Shown here in pieces: positions 11,896 to 23,078 of a stretch of DNA of 64,000 nt. The translations under genes and the position numbers were made by a program. The stretch's first letter is position 1. Every line of letters begins with the position of its first letter. Below the pieces are notes generated by a model. It was not told the DNA's origin. It saw only the letters and a list, made by a program, of their open reading frames with translations, and did no database searches. Source of the stretch: Paraspadella gotoi (Eukaryota > Chaetognatha); the NCBI GenBank assembly GCA_051294375.1, contig CM119268.1, positions 5,507,221-5,571,220 of the forward strand. Direction: 5' to 3'.

Positions 11896-13739
11896 AGAAT
11901 CGTTACACAATGGTTTATCCCAATTGGAAACTTTTTCCAATTGTTTTTCCAAAAATCGCAAGCTTGTAAAAGATTTTAATTTTTATTTGTATTAAAATTA
12001 AGATATAAGCTTCTCATTAAAAAAATCCTTTGCAGTTCCCATTTTTATATAGAAAGTTTAAAAAAAAATTTTGAGATTATCAATGTTCAATTAATACTGC
12101 AAATATGTAACTTATGCTTATAAGCATGTTTCTATATACTAATTTGGAATATTATATATGAGTAGCTTATAATCTCATTTGCATATTGCAGTAAATGATA
12201 ATGAAGTGGAAATTCCAAACTAAAAATACTTAAATACCAAATGGTAATATAAAGATCACGCTATTTCAAGATGAAATAGCCATAGTCCTTAAATTTTTAA
12301 CTTAACTATGACGGCGACACTTTTTGGTAAACTTTATCATAATTTCATAAGTAATTTTTATTTTAAAAAAAACGGTAAGTCCCACCAGCCAAACGGTATA
12401 AAGAGCGTAGTAGGTTTTTAATTAATGGAAAACAGCGTGACCAGCCGACGACGGACGACGACGACGTCACAACAAGAAGCAACCGCTAAAACATTATAGA
12501 GCCTGACCCGGCTTCGGCCGGTCAGGCTCGATAAAAAGATTTACGTTTTGAGTTCAATTCGGGTGAAGCAAAGGCTAGAGACAGAGAATGAAGACAAAAA
12601 ACACTTTCCTAAATCTCTCCTCTCTCTCTCTTTTCCGCTCTTCTCCTATCTCTCCTCCACACAGCACACACGCCCGTTGGCTATTGGAGTACATCTCTTT
12701 TGGAAACTAAGTCTCCAGCAGCCTAGTCTCGCGTGCTTGAGATGTTTTTGGACTAACTCTTTTTTTTTTTCTTTCTTCCTTATTTTCTTTTTGTTGTAGC
12801 ATCTTGCCTTTATTTTCTTTCTTGCTCCTTGTTACAAGTCATTCATTTTTTTAAAGATTTACTTCTTTATATAAATAGATGTCCAAGTTAAACTATTCAT
12901 AACACAAACATCTGCAACAAAAACAGAGATATTGAGGAGATTTCTGTAATATCTAGCACGAGTCTTTACCTTACGGCCCAGACCAAAGCTCGCGGACCAG
13001 TCGGCAACAACGAAGAAAGGGATCCTCGTCACTTAGTTCTCTATCCGTGCGAATTGAGAGGACGCGTGCGAATCTGTGGAAGTGATGCGATTCGGGATAG
13101 GGCTCTTGAAGTGATGCCTTTAAGGTGACACCAGCGCTTGACATAAATGGTGTATTGAGAGACGGGAGTCGAAGAAAAGTGATACTGGAAGAAACATCGT
13201 CACTTACAGTGATGGATGTGTGACAGCAGTCCAAGCGATAGCTTTCGAGTCATCCTGGCCATTTTAAAAGATTGATAAACTTTTAAGTAAATCACTGACG
13301 CTCAATCATAAAATCCTTTAAAGACAATATTGCTGGACAAGTCAAGGCTTCAATAATAGCTTAAATGCCATTATCGATAAGAATTGAGTATCGATGTTTA
13401 AACATGAAAGACGATATCAACATAGCTGATAATTCTTTGTAACTCTTTAGTAGTGCGGATCTATAGGAGGACGAAATACAGGTTATTTTAAAATAGACAC
13501 AGCTAAAGGTGACGGCCATCGTTTTAAAAACAAACTGGAGCGTCAAGTCGACAAACGATTGCGGACGGTTAAGTGACACCGTGTGACTGCCAAGTGACGC
13601 TCATCGTTTTAAAGCGAATTACTGTTAAGCGACGGCCATTGCGCCCGACGCCGTCGCTTCGTGGTCGACGGCCGCCCTTGACGCTCGAAGTGACGCAAAA
13701 GAGCGAAACTTGTACGCGAAACCAGAAGCAGAGAAAGAA
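11896..13739. other. Intergenic stretch, no gene recognised
   Basis: AT-rich first half, a (GAC)n patch near 12,445-12,470, the hairpin listed separately, and a T-rich patch near 12,755-12,800. At 13,500-13,660 the phrase GTGACGGCCATCGTTTTAAA recurs in degenerate form three times. The reverse ORF over 12,971-13,234 has no recognisable domain. Confidence 0.45.
12499..12529. other. Hairpin with UUCG tetraloop
   Basis: The arms GAGCCTGACC and GGTCAGGCTC are perfectly complementary. Inside them GGC-TTCG-GCC forms a C(UUCG)G tetraloop, with a single bulged C on the 5' side. The result is a 13-bp stem in otherwise AT-rich DNA, followed by GATAAAAAG. Such a loop is exceptionally stable in RNA. Whether it is transcribed is unknown; it could also be the end of a small mobile element. 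Confidence 0.7.
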
Positions 13740-13850
13740 AAAAGTATCTCGTTATTTCCGATCATCGTTCGTTCCAAGGTCGCGGTTTCTCATATAAGGC
13801 ACAACCAACTCTTTATTTATGCTTCAGCGCGCAAAAAAAGGAGACAAAGA

Positions 13851-14107
13851 NNNNNNNNNNNNNNNNNNNNNNNNNNNNNNNNNNNNNNNNNNNNNNNNNN
13901 NNNNNNNNNNNNNNNNNNNNNNNNNNNNNNNNNNNNNNNNNNNNNNNNNNNNNNNNNNNNNNNNNNNNNNNNNNNNNNNNNNNNNNNNNNNNNNNNNNNN
14001 NNNNNNNNNNNNNNNNNNNNNNNNNNNNNNNNNNNNNNNNNNNNNNNNNNNNNNNNNNNNNNNNNNNNNNNNNNNNNNNNNNNNNNNNNNNNNNNNNNNN
14101 NNNNNNN
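13851..14107. other. Assembly gap (257 N)
   Basis: Run of N that ends in a GA microsatellite. It separates the 3,550-like segment from the first full array unit. Confidence 0.99.
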
Positions 14108-14144
<37 letters not shown>

Positions 14145-15743
14145 GGATAGAGAAGAAGAGACGAAGGTCATTGACCTCCGATTCTTCAACGATTCCGCAA
14201 ATCGTTGTCGCCATTGATGTCATCGTCGTCGCTGTCGTCGTCGTCGCTGTCGTCGTTCTTATCGTCGTCATTGTTAGCATAAATGTTGTCATTTTGTTTT
14301 TATTGAAACGAAGAGAAGAGAGAAGATCATTGTCATCATGAGCGTCATTGTATTTGACGTTTTTGTCATTGCCGCTCCTTTCCTCGTTGTCATTGTCACG
14401 CCGCTGCTGTCGCCGTCATTGAGGTCGTCGTCGTCGGCGGATTTTGATCGTCGTCGTGGTCGTCGTCGATGGCGTCCCCGAGTCTAAGGATTGTTTGGCT
14501 TTTCTCAGAAATGCCTCCCTCGATTTCTCTTCTTATTTATGCCGATTTTCTTGGGATGAAACACTGAAGAAATCGAGGAAGAGAGACCAGAGAGAGAGAG
14601 AGAGAGAGAGAGAAGAGACGAGATGATGAGAGAGAGACGAGACGAGAGAGATGAGAAGAGACGAGAGAGGAGAGACGAAGAGAGAGACGACGAGAAGAGG
14701 GATAGAAGTGAGAGGAGAAGGGAGAGATGAGGAAAGAAAAGAGAGGGAGAGAGGGATACTTTTAAAAACAAGCATCGAAAAACTTAATTTAAAACCTCTA
14801 AACTGAAAAATCGTTATGAGTTCGATAAGAAAAGAACATTAGTTCAAAGTTTGTTGTCATTAGTTAAAAAGATTTTTAAGGGGTTAACAGACGGAAGAGA
14901 GGACAGATGATAAGAGTACAGAAGAGAGACGCGAGGAGCTGAGAGGATGAGAGAGACCGAGAGAGGAGAGAGAGAGAGAGGAGGGAGAGGACGAGGAGAC
15001 AGAGAGAGAGAGGAATAATGCCCAGCATGCAGCTGACCGAAGAGAGAGGGACTCCTTTAAATGTTTTTTTTTTCTTTCTCTCATTTTTTTTTCTCCGCAT
15101 GATTTATCGGGCTCATGTCTTTTGTTTGTTTGGATTTTTGTTTGTCTAGTTTAAAAAAAAAATTGTTTATTTTTCGTCTTTCAGTTTTACCGCTGCGGGT
15201 TAATCGTTGTTATTTTTGCAATCCTCCATCTATAATCAAAGTCACATTCTCATGAAAAGTGAAACCGTCATCCATCGGGGTCAAAGCTGTCAATCAGCCA
15301 GTCAGACTGATCTCACTGGTCAAGAAACGCACAGCTCGTTTTAGTTCTTCCTGTTATTTTTGTTGTTGTTGTTGTTGGGTATCCTTGTGCCCGTCTCCAA
15401 TCGCTTTTCATCTTTCATTTTCTTTAAGGTTTCTTGGTCACCGAGGAAAACCTTACAATTCCTTGAGTAAAAAAAGAAAACAAAAAATAAGAAAAATAAA
15501 AGATTTAAAAAAGATGAAGGAAATGAAAAAAATGTTCGGAAAGGGATTCAAGACAAAAAAATAAAGAAAAATAAAAGAAAATGACAAAATGTTGTTGAAG
15601 AGGAAAGCGAAAATACATATTTTCAAATTACAAAGCGACGCACGCAATATAATATTAAAAAAGGAATGTACGGTCGATTCAAAGTACATAAAATATACCA
15701 TACATATACATATACTATACCATACAATATAGTTATACAATAA

Positions 15744-16029
15744 GTAGTCGGGCATCGCATAAAGTTTTTAACCCGCTTATGAGCCTGAGAACCGGTGGCT
15801 CACATGATCAATACCATCAGCTTTTGACCTTTAGGCGCCTCGAATCGATTCTCCAACGGCACCCAGTGGAAGCATGAGGGACTGCCGAGAACCACCTTGG
15901 GGGTCGTGGAAAACCCTCAAGCCTGGTTCCAAGCCCAGGACTCGCTCAATGGCTGCTCGAGGGATTAAAGGACGTTGCGTTTGTATACTCATCAACCCGC
16001 TTAGCACCTGATCTTCGCAGTATCATCGC
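15744..16029 (+). mobile_element. Diverged SINE inside array unit A
   Basis: Begins GTAGTCGGGCATCGC like the free SINEs at 8,981 and 35,049, and shares their CCGGTGGCTCA (A-box region), AACCCTCAAGCCTG, TTCCAAGCCCAGGAC and ATGGCTGCT segments in order. The B-box position reads CCTCGAATCGATTC and is degenerate, so the internal promoter is probably dead. It abuts the LTR-like block. Confidence 0.7.
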
Positions 16030-16353
16030 AGGAGACTCAGCCTCACCTAAAGTGAAATCGGATCGGAGGTTCGGCGCGATCGCCGCTAGGATGCGAATCA
16101 CTGAACTGTGCATTGGTCGATACGGAACCGGAATTTCGACCAATCAGCTTGCAGGAACGAATATTAAACTGTCAAAATCACTCTTGCCTCTGATCCTCTT
16201 CTCCAGATATAAATAGGACCTAGCTTTCCTCTTATTTTCCAGTAGAGAATTGATCTGGACTCCTGCGTTGTGTCTCACCGTCACCTTATTATTCTCAGAA
16301 TAAATCTCGTTTTGATTTTCATCCAAGGAAATACATGAGTTTTTCCTTTAATG
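16030..16353 (+). mobile_element. LTR-like segment, unit A
   Basis: About 324 bp bounded on the left by the point where unit copies diverge (AGGAGACTCAGCC) and on the right by the primer site. It has a promoter layout: ATTGGTCGA at 16,112 and its exact reverse complement TCGACCAAT at 16,136 (containing a CCAAT box), TATAAATA at 16,208-16,215, and AATAAA at 16,299-16,304. This fits a U3-R-U5 arrangement. The ends are not a clear TG...CA, which is a weak point. Copies lie at 20,149, 22,272 (partial, gapped) and 26,269. Confidence 0.6.
16208..16304 (+). promoter_or_regulatory. TATA box and poly(A) signal of the LTR-like segment
   Basis: TATAAATA at 16,208 is followed 91 bases later by AATAAA at 16,299. 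A polymerase II TATA box and a poly(A) signal this close together, just before a tRNA primer site, are the hallmark of a retroelement LTR. The same pair is present in the B and C copies. Confidence 0.6.
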
Positions 16354-16385
16354 TGGTGGCAGCGGTGGGGTTCGAACCCACGCCT
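16354..16385 (+). promoter_or_regulatory. Primer-binding site for tRNA-Leu (PBS), unit A
   Basis: Reads TGGTGGCAGCGGTGGGGTTC and continues through a complete T-arm complement to 16,385. Its reverse complement is the 3' end of a leucine tRNA (...GTGGGTTCGAAC-CCCACCGCTGCCA) with CCA attached. Since animal tRNA genes do not encode CCA, the site is not a tRNA gene fragment but matches a mature tRNA. The match runs about 30 nt, well beyond the usual 8-18 nt. Copies lie at 20,473, 22,659 and 26,592 (the last with one extra G). Confidence 0.75.
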
Positions 16386-17439
16386 CCTTCAATGGTATTA
16401 TGAAATCGTTAAAAGTTTTTTACGAATTTTCAAAATACGTACGATTTTATTTATTTTACTATAATTTTACAATAATTATTTGTATTTACATATATTATGG
16501 CACGTAAAAACGCCGAAAGTTTAACGGAATTATTTGATGAAGACTAAACTCCAAAAAATGTTTTAGATGAAAAATTAATAGCCAAACATAAATATTAAAC
16601 CTATTATTATTGTTTGAAGGATATAAAATCAAGAAGAAATCTATCAAGTGACGATGGACGGATTTCGGATTACGGGAGAAAAAAAAAGATTGGACTTGTT
16701 GAAGAAAGCTTGACCAAGTTGCAAAGCAATAAGCCGACGGTGCTTGGAAGATTCTCTGTCTTGAGAGACGTGATAGAGAGAGAGAGAGAGATGGAGAAGG
16801 AGGAGAGGACGAGGAAGAGAGACGAAGGAGAGAGAGACGCGAGAGAGAAGACGAGGAGAGAGGAGAAGATAGAGGAAAAGAAGAGTTAGTCTGAGATTTT
16901 TTTGTTGCGGTGCGACTTGGTGTGAAATAATGGTATTCAAATTGTTGATGCGATTTATGAAGCTCCAAAGAGTCCCCTTTAGACTTTCAAGGGAAGAAGA
17001 GAGAGAAGAGTGAGGAAAGAAGAGAGAGAGATGAGAGAAGAGAGAGAGATGAAAGAGAGAGACGAGAGAGAGAGAGACAGACGGGAGAGGAGAGAGACGG
17101 AGAGAGAGAGAGAGAGAGGGAGGATGAGACGAGAGAGAGAGAGGAGAGACGGAGAGGCATCCTTTGAGAAATTCTTTCTTCACCGCCGGCACAGCATTCC
17201 AACGTTTTCGAATTCAAAAGGATTTATCGCTTTGGTGGAGAGGAGCAGAGAAGAGAGAGAGCAGAGAGAGAGAGAGACCGGAGAGACAGAGAGGAGACGA
17301 ACCGAGAGAGAGAGAGATAGACAGAGAGTGTAGAGAGAGAGAGAGACTTTGCTCACGGAAAGGTCGCCCAACGGATTTTTAAAGGCCTCAAATTTGACTC
17401 CTTTTACTACGAACTGTCCCTTCTTGTCTTCGCTCAAAT

Positions 17440-18167
17440 TAGAAGCGAAGTATAAAAGAAAAGAAAGAAAAAAAGAAAAGAAAAAAAAAGAAAAAAAAAG
17501 AAAAGAAATAAAAAAATATTTTTTACGGCGGAAGTCAAAAGAAAAGATCAAAGGTGAAGCCGCCAAGAGAGATCACGGAGGGAAATAGAGAGGTTAGAGA
17601 AGAAGAAGTCAATGGGAAATAAATAGGAAGGTTAGAGAAGGCCAAAAGAGAGGTCGGAAAAGAAGAGAGGCCAGGAGAAGGAGAAAAAATGAGGAAAGAC
17701 GGGTTATGAGAAGGTAAAAAAGACAAGCGGGATAAGGCAGGTAAAAATTAGAGAATAAAGAAGGGACAAGGGAGGTAGAGAAAAGAAAAGACAAGCGCTT
17801 CGAGGAGAGAAAAGCAATGTGACAAAGGTAGGTAGAGGAGGAGAAAATAAAGGTGGAAAAGAAAGGTTGAGAGGACTAAGAGACAGGTTGGGAAAGAAAA
17901 AGCAAGGAAGTTGAAAGGAGGTTGTGGAAAGAAAGAGAAATGGAAAAGAGAAGTGGTGAAAGAGAGAAAAAATGAGAGATTCGAAAATAAAGAGAGGTAA
18001 GGAAGTAAAATAAGAAGTCGAAGAAGTATGAAAGAAAGTGAAGAGGTAAAGAGAGAAAAGAGATGGAAATTAAAAAAAAAGCTGAAAGAAGTAAAAAAAA
18101 GAATGAAGTTAAAGAGAGTAAGAGAGAAGAGGAAGAAGTAAAAAGAAAGAATCTCTCTGCTTTGTTG
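17440..18167 (+). repeat. Polypurine tract of about 700 bp, unit A
   Basis: The + strand is almost entirely A and G, with short AAAGAAAA and GAGAGGTAGAGAAGG units. In unit B the equivalent tract runs directly into an LTR-like block at 22,272, the position where an LTR element keeps its polypurine tract. ORFs read from it on either strand are compositional artefacts. Confidence 0.8.
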
Positions 18168-18192
18168 NNNNNNNNNNNNNNNNNNNNNNNNN
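18168..18192. other. Assembly gap of exactly 25 N
   Basis: Fixed-size N run between the end of the unit A polypurine tract and a GA microsatellite. Runs of the same size occur at 3207-3231, 20019-20043 and 23054-23078. Confidence 0.99.
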
Positions 18193-19833
18193 AGAGAGAG
18201 AGAGAGAGAGAGGAGACGGAAAAGAGATAGAGAGAGAAGAGAGCGAAAGGGTCATTGAACCTCCGATTCTTCAACGATTCCGCAAATCGTTGTCGCCATA
18301 TTGATGTCATCGTCGTCCTGTCGTCGTCGTCTGTCGTCTGTTCTTATCGGTCGTCAATTGTTCATATAATGTTGTATTTGTTTTTATTTTGAAACGAAGA
18401 GGAAGGAGAGAGATCATTGTCATCATGGAGCGTCTTATTGTATTTGACGTTTTTGTTCATTTGCCGCCTCCTTTCCTCGTTGTCATTGTTCACCGCCCGC
18501 TGCTGTCGCCGTCATTGAGGTCGTTCGTTCGTCGGCGGAATTTTGATCGTTCGTGTTCGCGTCGTGGTCGTCCGTCGATGGGCGTCCCGGTCGATTTAAG
18601 GATTTGGCTTTTTCTCAGAAATGCCTCCCTCGATTTCTCTTCTTATTTATGCCGATTTTCTTGGGTGGATTTGAAAACACTGAAGAAATCGAGGAAGACA
18701 AGGACCAGAGTAGAGAGAGAGAGAGACGAGAGAGATGATAGAGATGAGAGAGAGAAGGAGAGAAGAGGAAGAGTGAGAGAAGGAGGTGAGAGAAGGAGAG
18801 AGATGAGGAAAGAAAAGAGAGGGAGAGAGGGATACTTTTAAAAAAAAGCATCGAAAAACTTAATTTAAAACCTAAACTGAAATCGTTATGAGAGTTCGAA
18901 TAGAAAAGAACATTAGTTCAAAGTTTGTTGTCGTTAAAGATTTTTTTAGGGGTTAACAAATCAGAGAGAGAGGACCGAGAGAGTGAGAAGAGAGAGAGGA
19001 GAGAGAGAGGGGAGTGAGAGGATCTGAGATGAGAGAGATGACGAGAGAAGAGAAGGATTGCGAGAGAGAGAGAGGATCGCGATAGGGAGAAGCTCATGAG
19101 AAAGAAGAGGAGATATATATGCCCCTACCTAGCATGACAGTGACAAAAAGAGAGGGACTCCTTTAAATGTTTTTTTTTTTCTTTTCTTTCATTTTTTTTC
19201 TCCGCATGATTTATCGGGCTCATGTCTTTTGTTTGTTTGGATTTTTGTTTGTCTAGTTTAAAAAAAAAAATTGTTTATTTTTTCGTCTTCAGTTTTACCG
19301 CTGCGGGTTAAGTCGTTGTTATTTTTGCAATCCTCCATCTATATCAAAGTCACATTCTCATGAAAAGTGAAACCGTCATCCATCGGGTCAAGCTGTCAAT
19401 CAGCCAGTCAGACTCGATCTCACTGGTCAAGAACGCACAGCTCTTTTAGTTCTTCCTGTTATTTTTGTTGTTGTTGTTGTTGGTATCCTTGTGCCCGTCT
19501 CCAATCGCTTTTCATCTTCTCATTTCTTAAGGTTTCTTGGTCACCGAGGAAAACCTTACAATTCCTTGAGTAAAAAAGAAAACATAAAAATAAGAAAATA
19601 AAAGATTAAAAAGATGAAGGAAATGAAAAAAATGTTCGGGAAAAGGATTCAAGACAAAAAAAATAAAGAAAATAAAGAAAATGACAAATGTTTGTTTGAA
19701 GAGAAAGGAAAATACATATTTCAAATTACAAAGGACCGACGAATATAATATTAAAAAAAGGATGTACGGTCGATCAAAGTACATAAAATATACCATCTAT
19801 ACATATACTATACATACATATAGTATACAATAA

Positions 19834-20148
19834 GTAGTCGGGCATCGCATAAGTTTAACCCGCTTATGAGCCTGAGAACCGGTGGCTCAATGATCAATAC
19901 CATCAGCTTTTGACCTTTAGGCGCCTCGATCGATCTCCAACGGCACCCAGTGGGAAGCATGAGGACTGCCGAGAACCACCTTGGGGGGCGTGGAAAACCC
20001 TCAAGCCTGGTTCCAAGCNNNNNNNNNNNNNNNNNNNNNNNNNCGTTCCAAGCCCAGGACTCGCTCAATGGCTGCTCGAGGGATTAAAGGACGTTGCGTT
20101 TGTATACTCATCAACCCGCTTAGCACCTGATCTTCGCAGTATCATCGC
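19834..20148 (+). mobile_element. Diverged SINE inside unit B, with a false-looking gap
   Basis: Same sequence as the unit A SINE. The 25-N gap at 20,019-20,043 is flanked on both sides by TTCCAAGC, which occurs once in copies A and C, so the gap probably represents overlapping contig ends and not missing DNA. Confidence 0.7.
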
Positions 20149-20472
20149 AGGAGACTCAGCCTCACCTAAAGTGAAATCGGATCGGAGGTTCAGCGCGATC
20201 GCCGCTAGGATGCGAATCACTGAACTGTGCATTGGTCGATACGGAACCGGAATTTCGACCAATCAGCTTGCAGGAACGAATATTAAACTGTCAAAATCAC
20301 TCTTGCCTCTGATCCTCTTCTCCAGATATAAATAGGACCTAGCCTTTCCTCTTATTTTCCAGTAGAAATTGATCTGGACTCCTGCGTTGTGTCTCACCGT
20401 CACCTTATTATTCTCAGAATAAATCTCGTTTTGATTTTCATCCAAGGAAATACATGAGTTTTTCCTTTAATG
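20149..20472 (+). mobile_element. LTR-like segment, unit B
   Basis: Nearly identical to 16,030-16,353, including the CCAAT, TATAAATA and AATAAA elements; the PBS follows at 20,473-20,504. Confidence 0.6.
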
Positions 20473-22271
20473 TGGTGGCAGCGGTGGGGTTCGAACCCAC
20501 GCCTCCTTCAATGGTATTATGAAATCGTTAAAAGTTTTTTACGAATTTTCAAAATACGTACGATTTTATTTATTTTACTATAATATTTACAATAATTACT
20601 TTGTATTTACATATATTATGGCACGTAAAAACGCCGAAAGTTTAACGGAATTATTTGATGAAGACTAAACTCCAAAAAATGTTTTAGATGAAAAATTAAT
20701 AGCCAAACATAAATATTAAACCTATTATTATTGTTTGAAGGATATAAAATCAAGAAGAAATCTATCAAGTGACGATGGACGGATTTCGGATTACGGGAGA
20801 AAAAAAAAGATTGGACTTTTGAAGAAAGCTTGACCAAGTTGCAAAGCAATAAGCGACGGTGCTTGGAAGATTCTCTGTCTTGAGAGACGGATAGAGAGAG
20901 AGCAGAGAGATGGAGAAAGGAGAGAGGACGAGAAGAGAGACGAAGGATAGAGAGACGCGAGAGAGAAGACGAGGAGAGAGGAGAAGATAGAGGAAAAGAA
21001 GAGTTAGTCTGAGATTTTTTTGTTGCGGTGCGACTTGGTGTGAAATAATGGTATTCAAATTGTTGATGCGATTTATGAAGCTACAAAGAGTCCCCTTTAG
21101 ACTTTCAAGGGAAGAAGAGAGAAGAAGATGAGAAAGACAGAGAGAGAGATGAGAGAGAGAGAGAGGAGAAAGAGAGAGCGAGAGAAGAGAGACAGACGGA
21201 GAGGAGAGAGACTGGAGAGAGAGAGACGAGAGAGGGAGAGAGACGAGAGAGAGACAGGAGAGACGGGAGAGGCATCCTTTGAGAAATTCTTTCTTCACCG
21301 CCGGCACAGATTCCAACGTTTTCGCAATTCAAAAAGGATTTATCGTTTGGTGGAGAGGAGCAGAGAAGAGAGAGAGCAGAGAGAGAGAGAGAGGAGAGAA
21401 GAGAGGAGACGAGACGAGAGAGAGAGAGATGAAGAGAGTGTAGAGAGAGAGAGAGACTTTGCTCACGGAAAGGTCGCCCAACGGATTTTTAAAGGCCTCA
21501 AAATTTGACTCCTTTTACTACGAACTGTCCCTTCTTGTCTTCGCTCAAATAGAGCGAAGTATAAAAGAAAAGAAAGAAAAAAAAAAAAGAAGAAAGAAAA
21601 AAAAAAAAAGAAAAAAAAAAGAAAAGAAATAAAAAAATATTTTTTACGGCGGAAGTCAAAGAAAAGATCAAAGGTGAAGCCGCCAAGAGAGATCACGGAG
21701 GGAAATAGAGAGGTTAGAGAAGAAGAAGTCAATGGGAAATAAATAGGAAGGTTAGAGAAGGCAAAAGAGGCGTCGGAAAAGAAGAGAGGCCAGAGAAGGA
21801 GAAAAAATGAGGAAAGACGGGTATGAGAAGGTAAAAAGACAAGCGGGATAAGGCAGGTAAAAATTAGAGAATAAAGAAGGGACAAGGGAGGTAGAGAAAA
21901 AGAAAAGCAAGCGCTTCGAGGGAGAAAAGAATGTGACAAAGGTAGGTAGAGGAGGAGAAAATAAAGGTGGGAAATAGAAAGGTGAGAGACTAAGAGACAG
22001 TTGGGAAAGAACAAAGCAAGGAGTTGAAAGGAGGTTGGGAAAGAAAGAGAAATGGAAAAGAGAAGTGGTGAAAGCAAGAAAAAATGAGAGATTCGAAAAT
22101 AAAGGAGGTAAGGAAGTAAAATAAGAAGTCAAGAAGTATGAAAGAAAGTGAAGAGGTAAAAGAGAAAAGAGATGGAAATTAAAAAAAAATGAAAGAAGTA
22201 AAAAAAAGAAGATTAAAGAGAGTAAGAGAGAAGAGGAAGAAGTAAAAAGAAAGAATCTCTCTGCTTTGTTG

Positions 22272-23053
22272 AGGAGACTCAGCCTCACCTAAAGTGAAAT
22301 CGGATCGGAGGTTCGGGCGATCGCCGCTAGGATGGAATCACTGAACTGTGATTGGTCGATACGGAACCGGAATCGACCAATCAGCTTNNNNNNNNNNNNN
22401 NNNNNNNNNNNNNNNNNNNNNNNNNNNNNNNNNNNNNNNNNNNNNNNNNNNNNNNNNNNNNNNNNNNNNNNNNNNNNNNNNNNNNNNNNNNNNNNNNNNN
22501 NNNNNNNNNNNNNNNNNNNNNNNNNNNNNNNNNNNNNNNNNNNNNNNNNNNNNNNNNNNNNNNNNNNNNNNNNNNNNNNNNNNNNNNNNNNNNNNNNATT
22601 CTCAGAATAAATCTCGTTTTGATTTCATCCAAGAAATACATGAGTTTTTCCTTTAATGTGGTGGCAGCGGTGGGGTTCGAACCCACGCCTCCTTCAATGG
22701 TATTATGAAAATCGTAAAAGTTTTTAGATTTTAAAATACGTACGATTTTATTTATTTTACTATAATTTTACATAATTATTTGATTTACATATATTATGCA
22801 CGTAAAAACGAAAGTTTAACGGGAATTATTTGATGAAGACTAAACTCCAAAAAATGTTTAATGAAAGATTAATAGCAAACATAAATATTAAACCTATTAT
22901 TATTGTTTGAAGGATAAAATCGAAGAAATCTATCAAGTGACGATGACGATTTTCGATTACGGGAGAAAAAAAAAGATTGGTTGAAGAAGCTTGACAAGTT
23001 GCAAGCAATAAGCGACGGTGCTTGGAAGAATTCTCTTCTTTGAGAGAGAGAGA
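22272..23053 (+). mobile_element. Truncated array copy: LTR-like segment, PBS and start of internal region
   Basis: Starts at AGGAGACTCAGCC directly after the unit B polypurine tract, without the SINE that precedes the block in the other copies. A gap (22,388-22,597) hides the middle of the LTR-like block. The PBS is at 22,659-22,690, and internal sequence follows until a GA run and another 25-N gap (23,054-23,078). Confidence 0.65.
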
Positions 23054-23078
23054 NNNNNNNNNNNNNNNNNNNNNNNNN

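Larger units (their letters stand above)
18193..22271 (+). repeat. Array unit B
   Basis: Full-length copy, with all landmarks of unit A in the same order, that ends at CTGCTTTGTTG just before the truncated copy. It contains a SINE from 19,834 (broken by a 25-N gap), an LTR-like block at 20,149-20,472, the PBS from 20,473 and a polypurine tract at about 21,555-22,262. Confidence 0.8.

Noticed and set aside
16354-16385. tRNA-Leu gene on the minus strand
   Set aside because: Only the 3' end (T-arm, acceptor, CCA) is present, no anticodon or D arm follows, and CCA is not encoded in animal tRNA genes. A primer-binding site explains it better.
16495-17192. Ser/Leu-rich minus-strand ORFs in the array units (also 20,765-21,316 and 27,046-27,534)
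   Set aside because: They are translations of GA/CT microsatellites. Their recurrence only reflects the unit being repeated.
17535-18310. Phe/Ser/Leu-rich ORFs antisense to the polypurine tract (also 21,463-22,288 and 27,884-28,728)
   Set aside because: They are composition artefacts. Frames are not conserved among copies, which differ by single-base indels.
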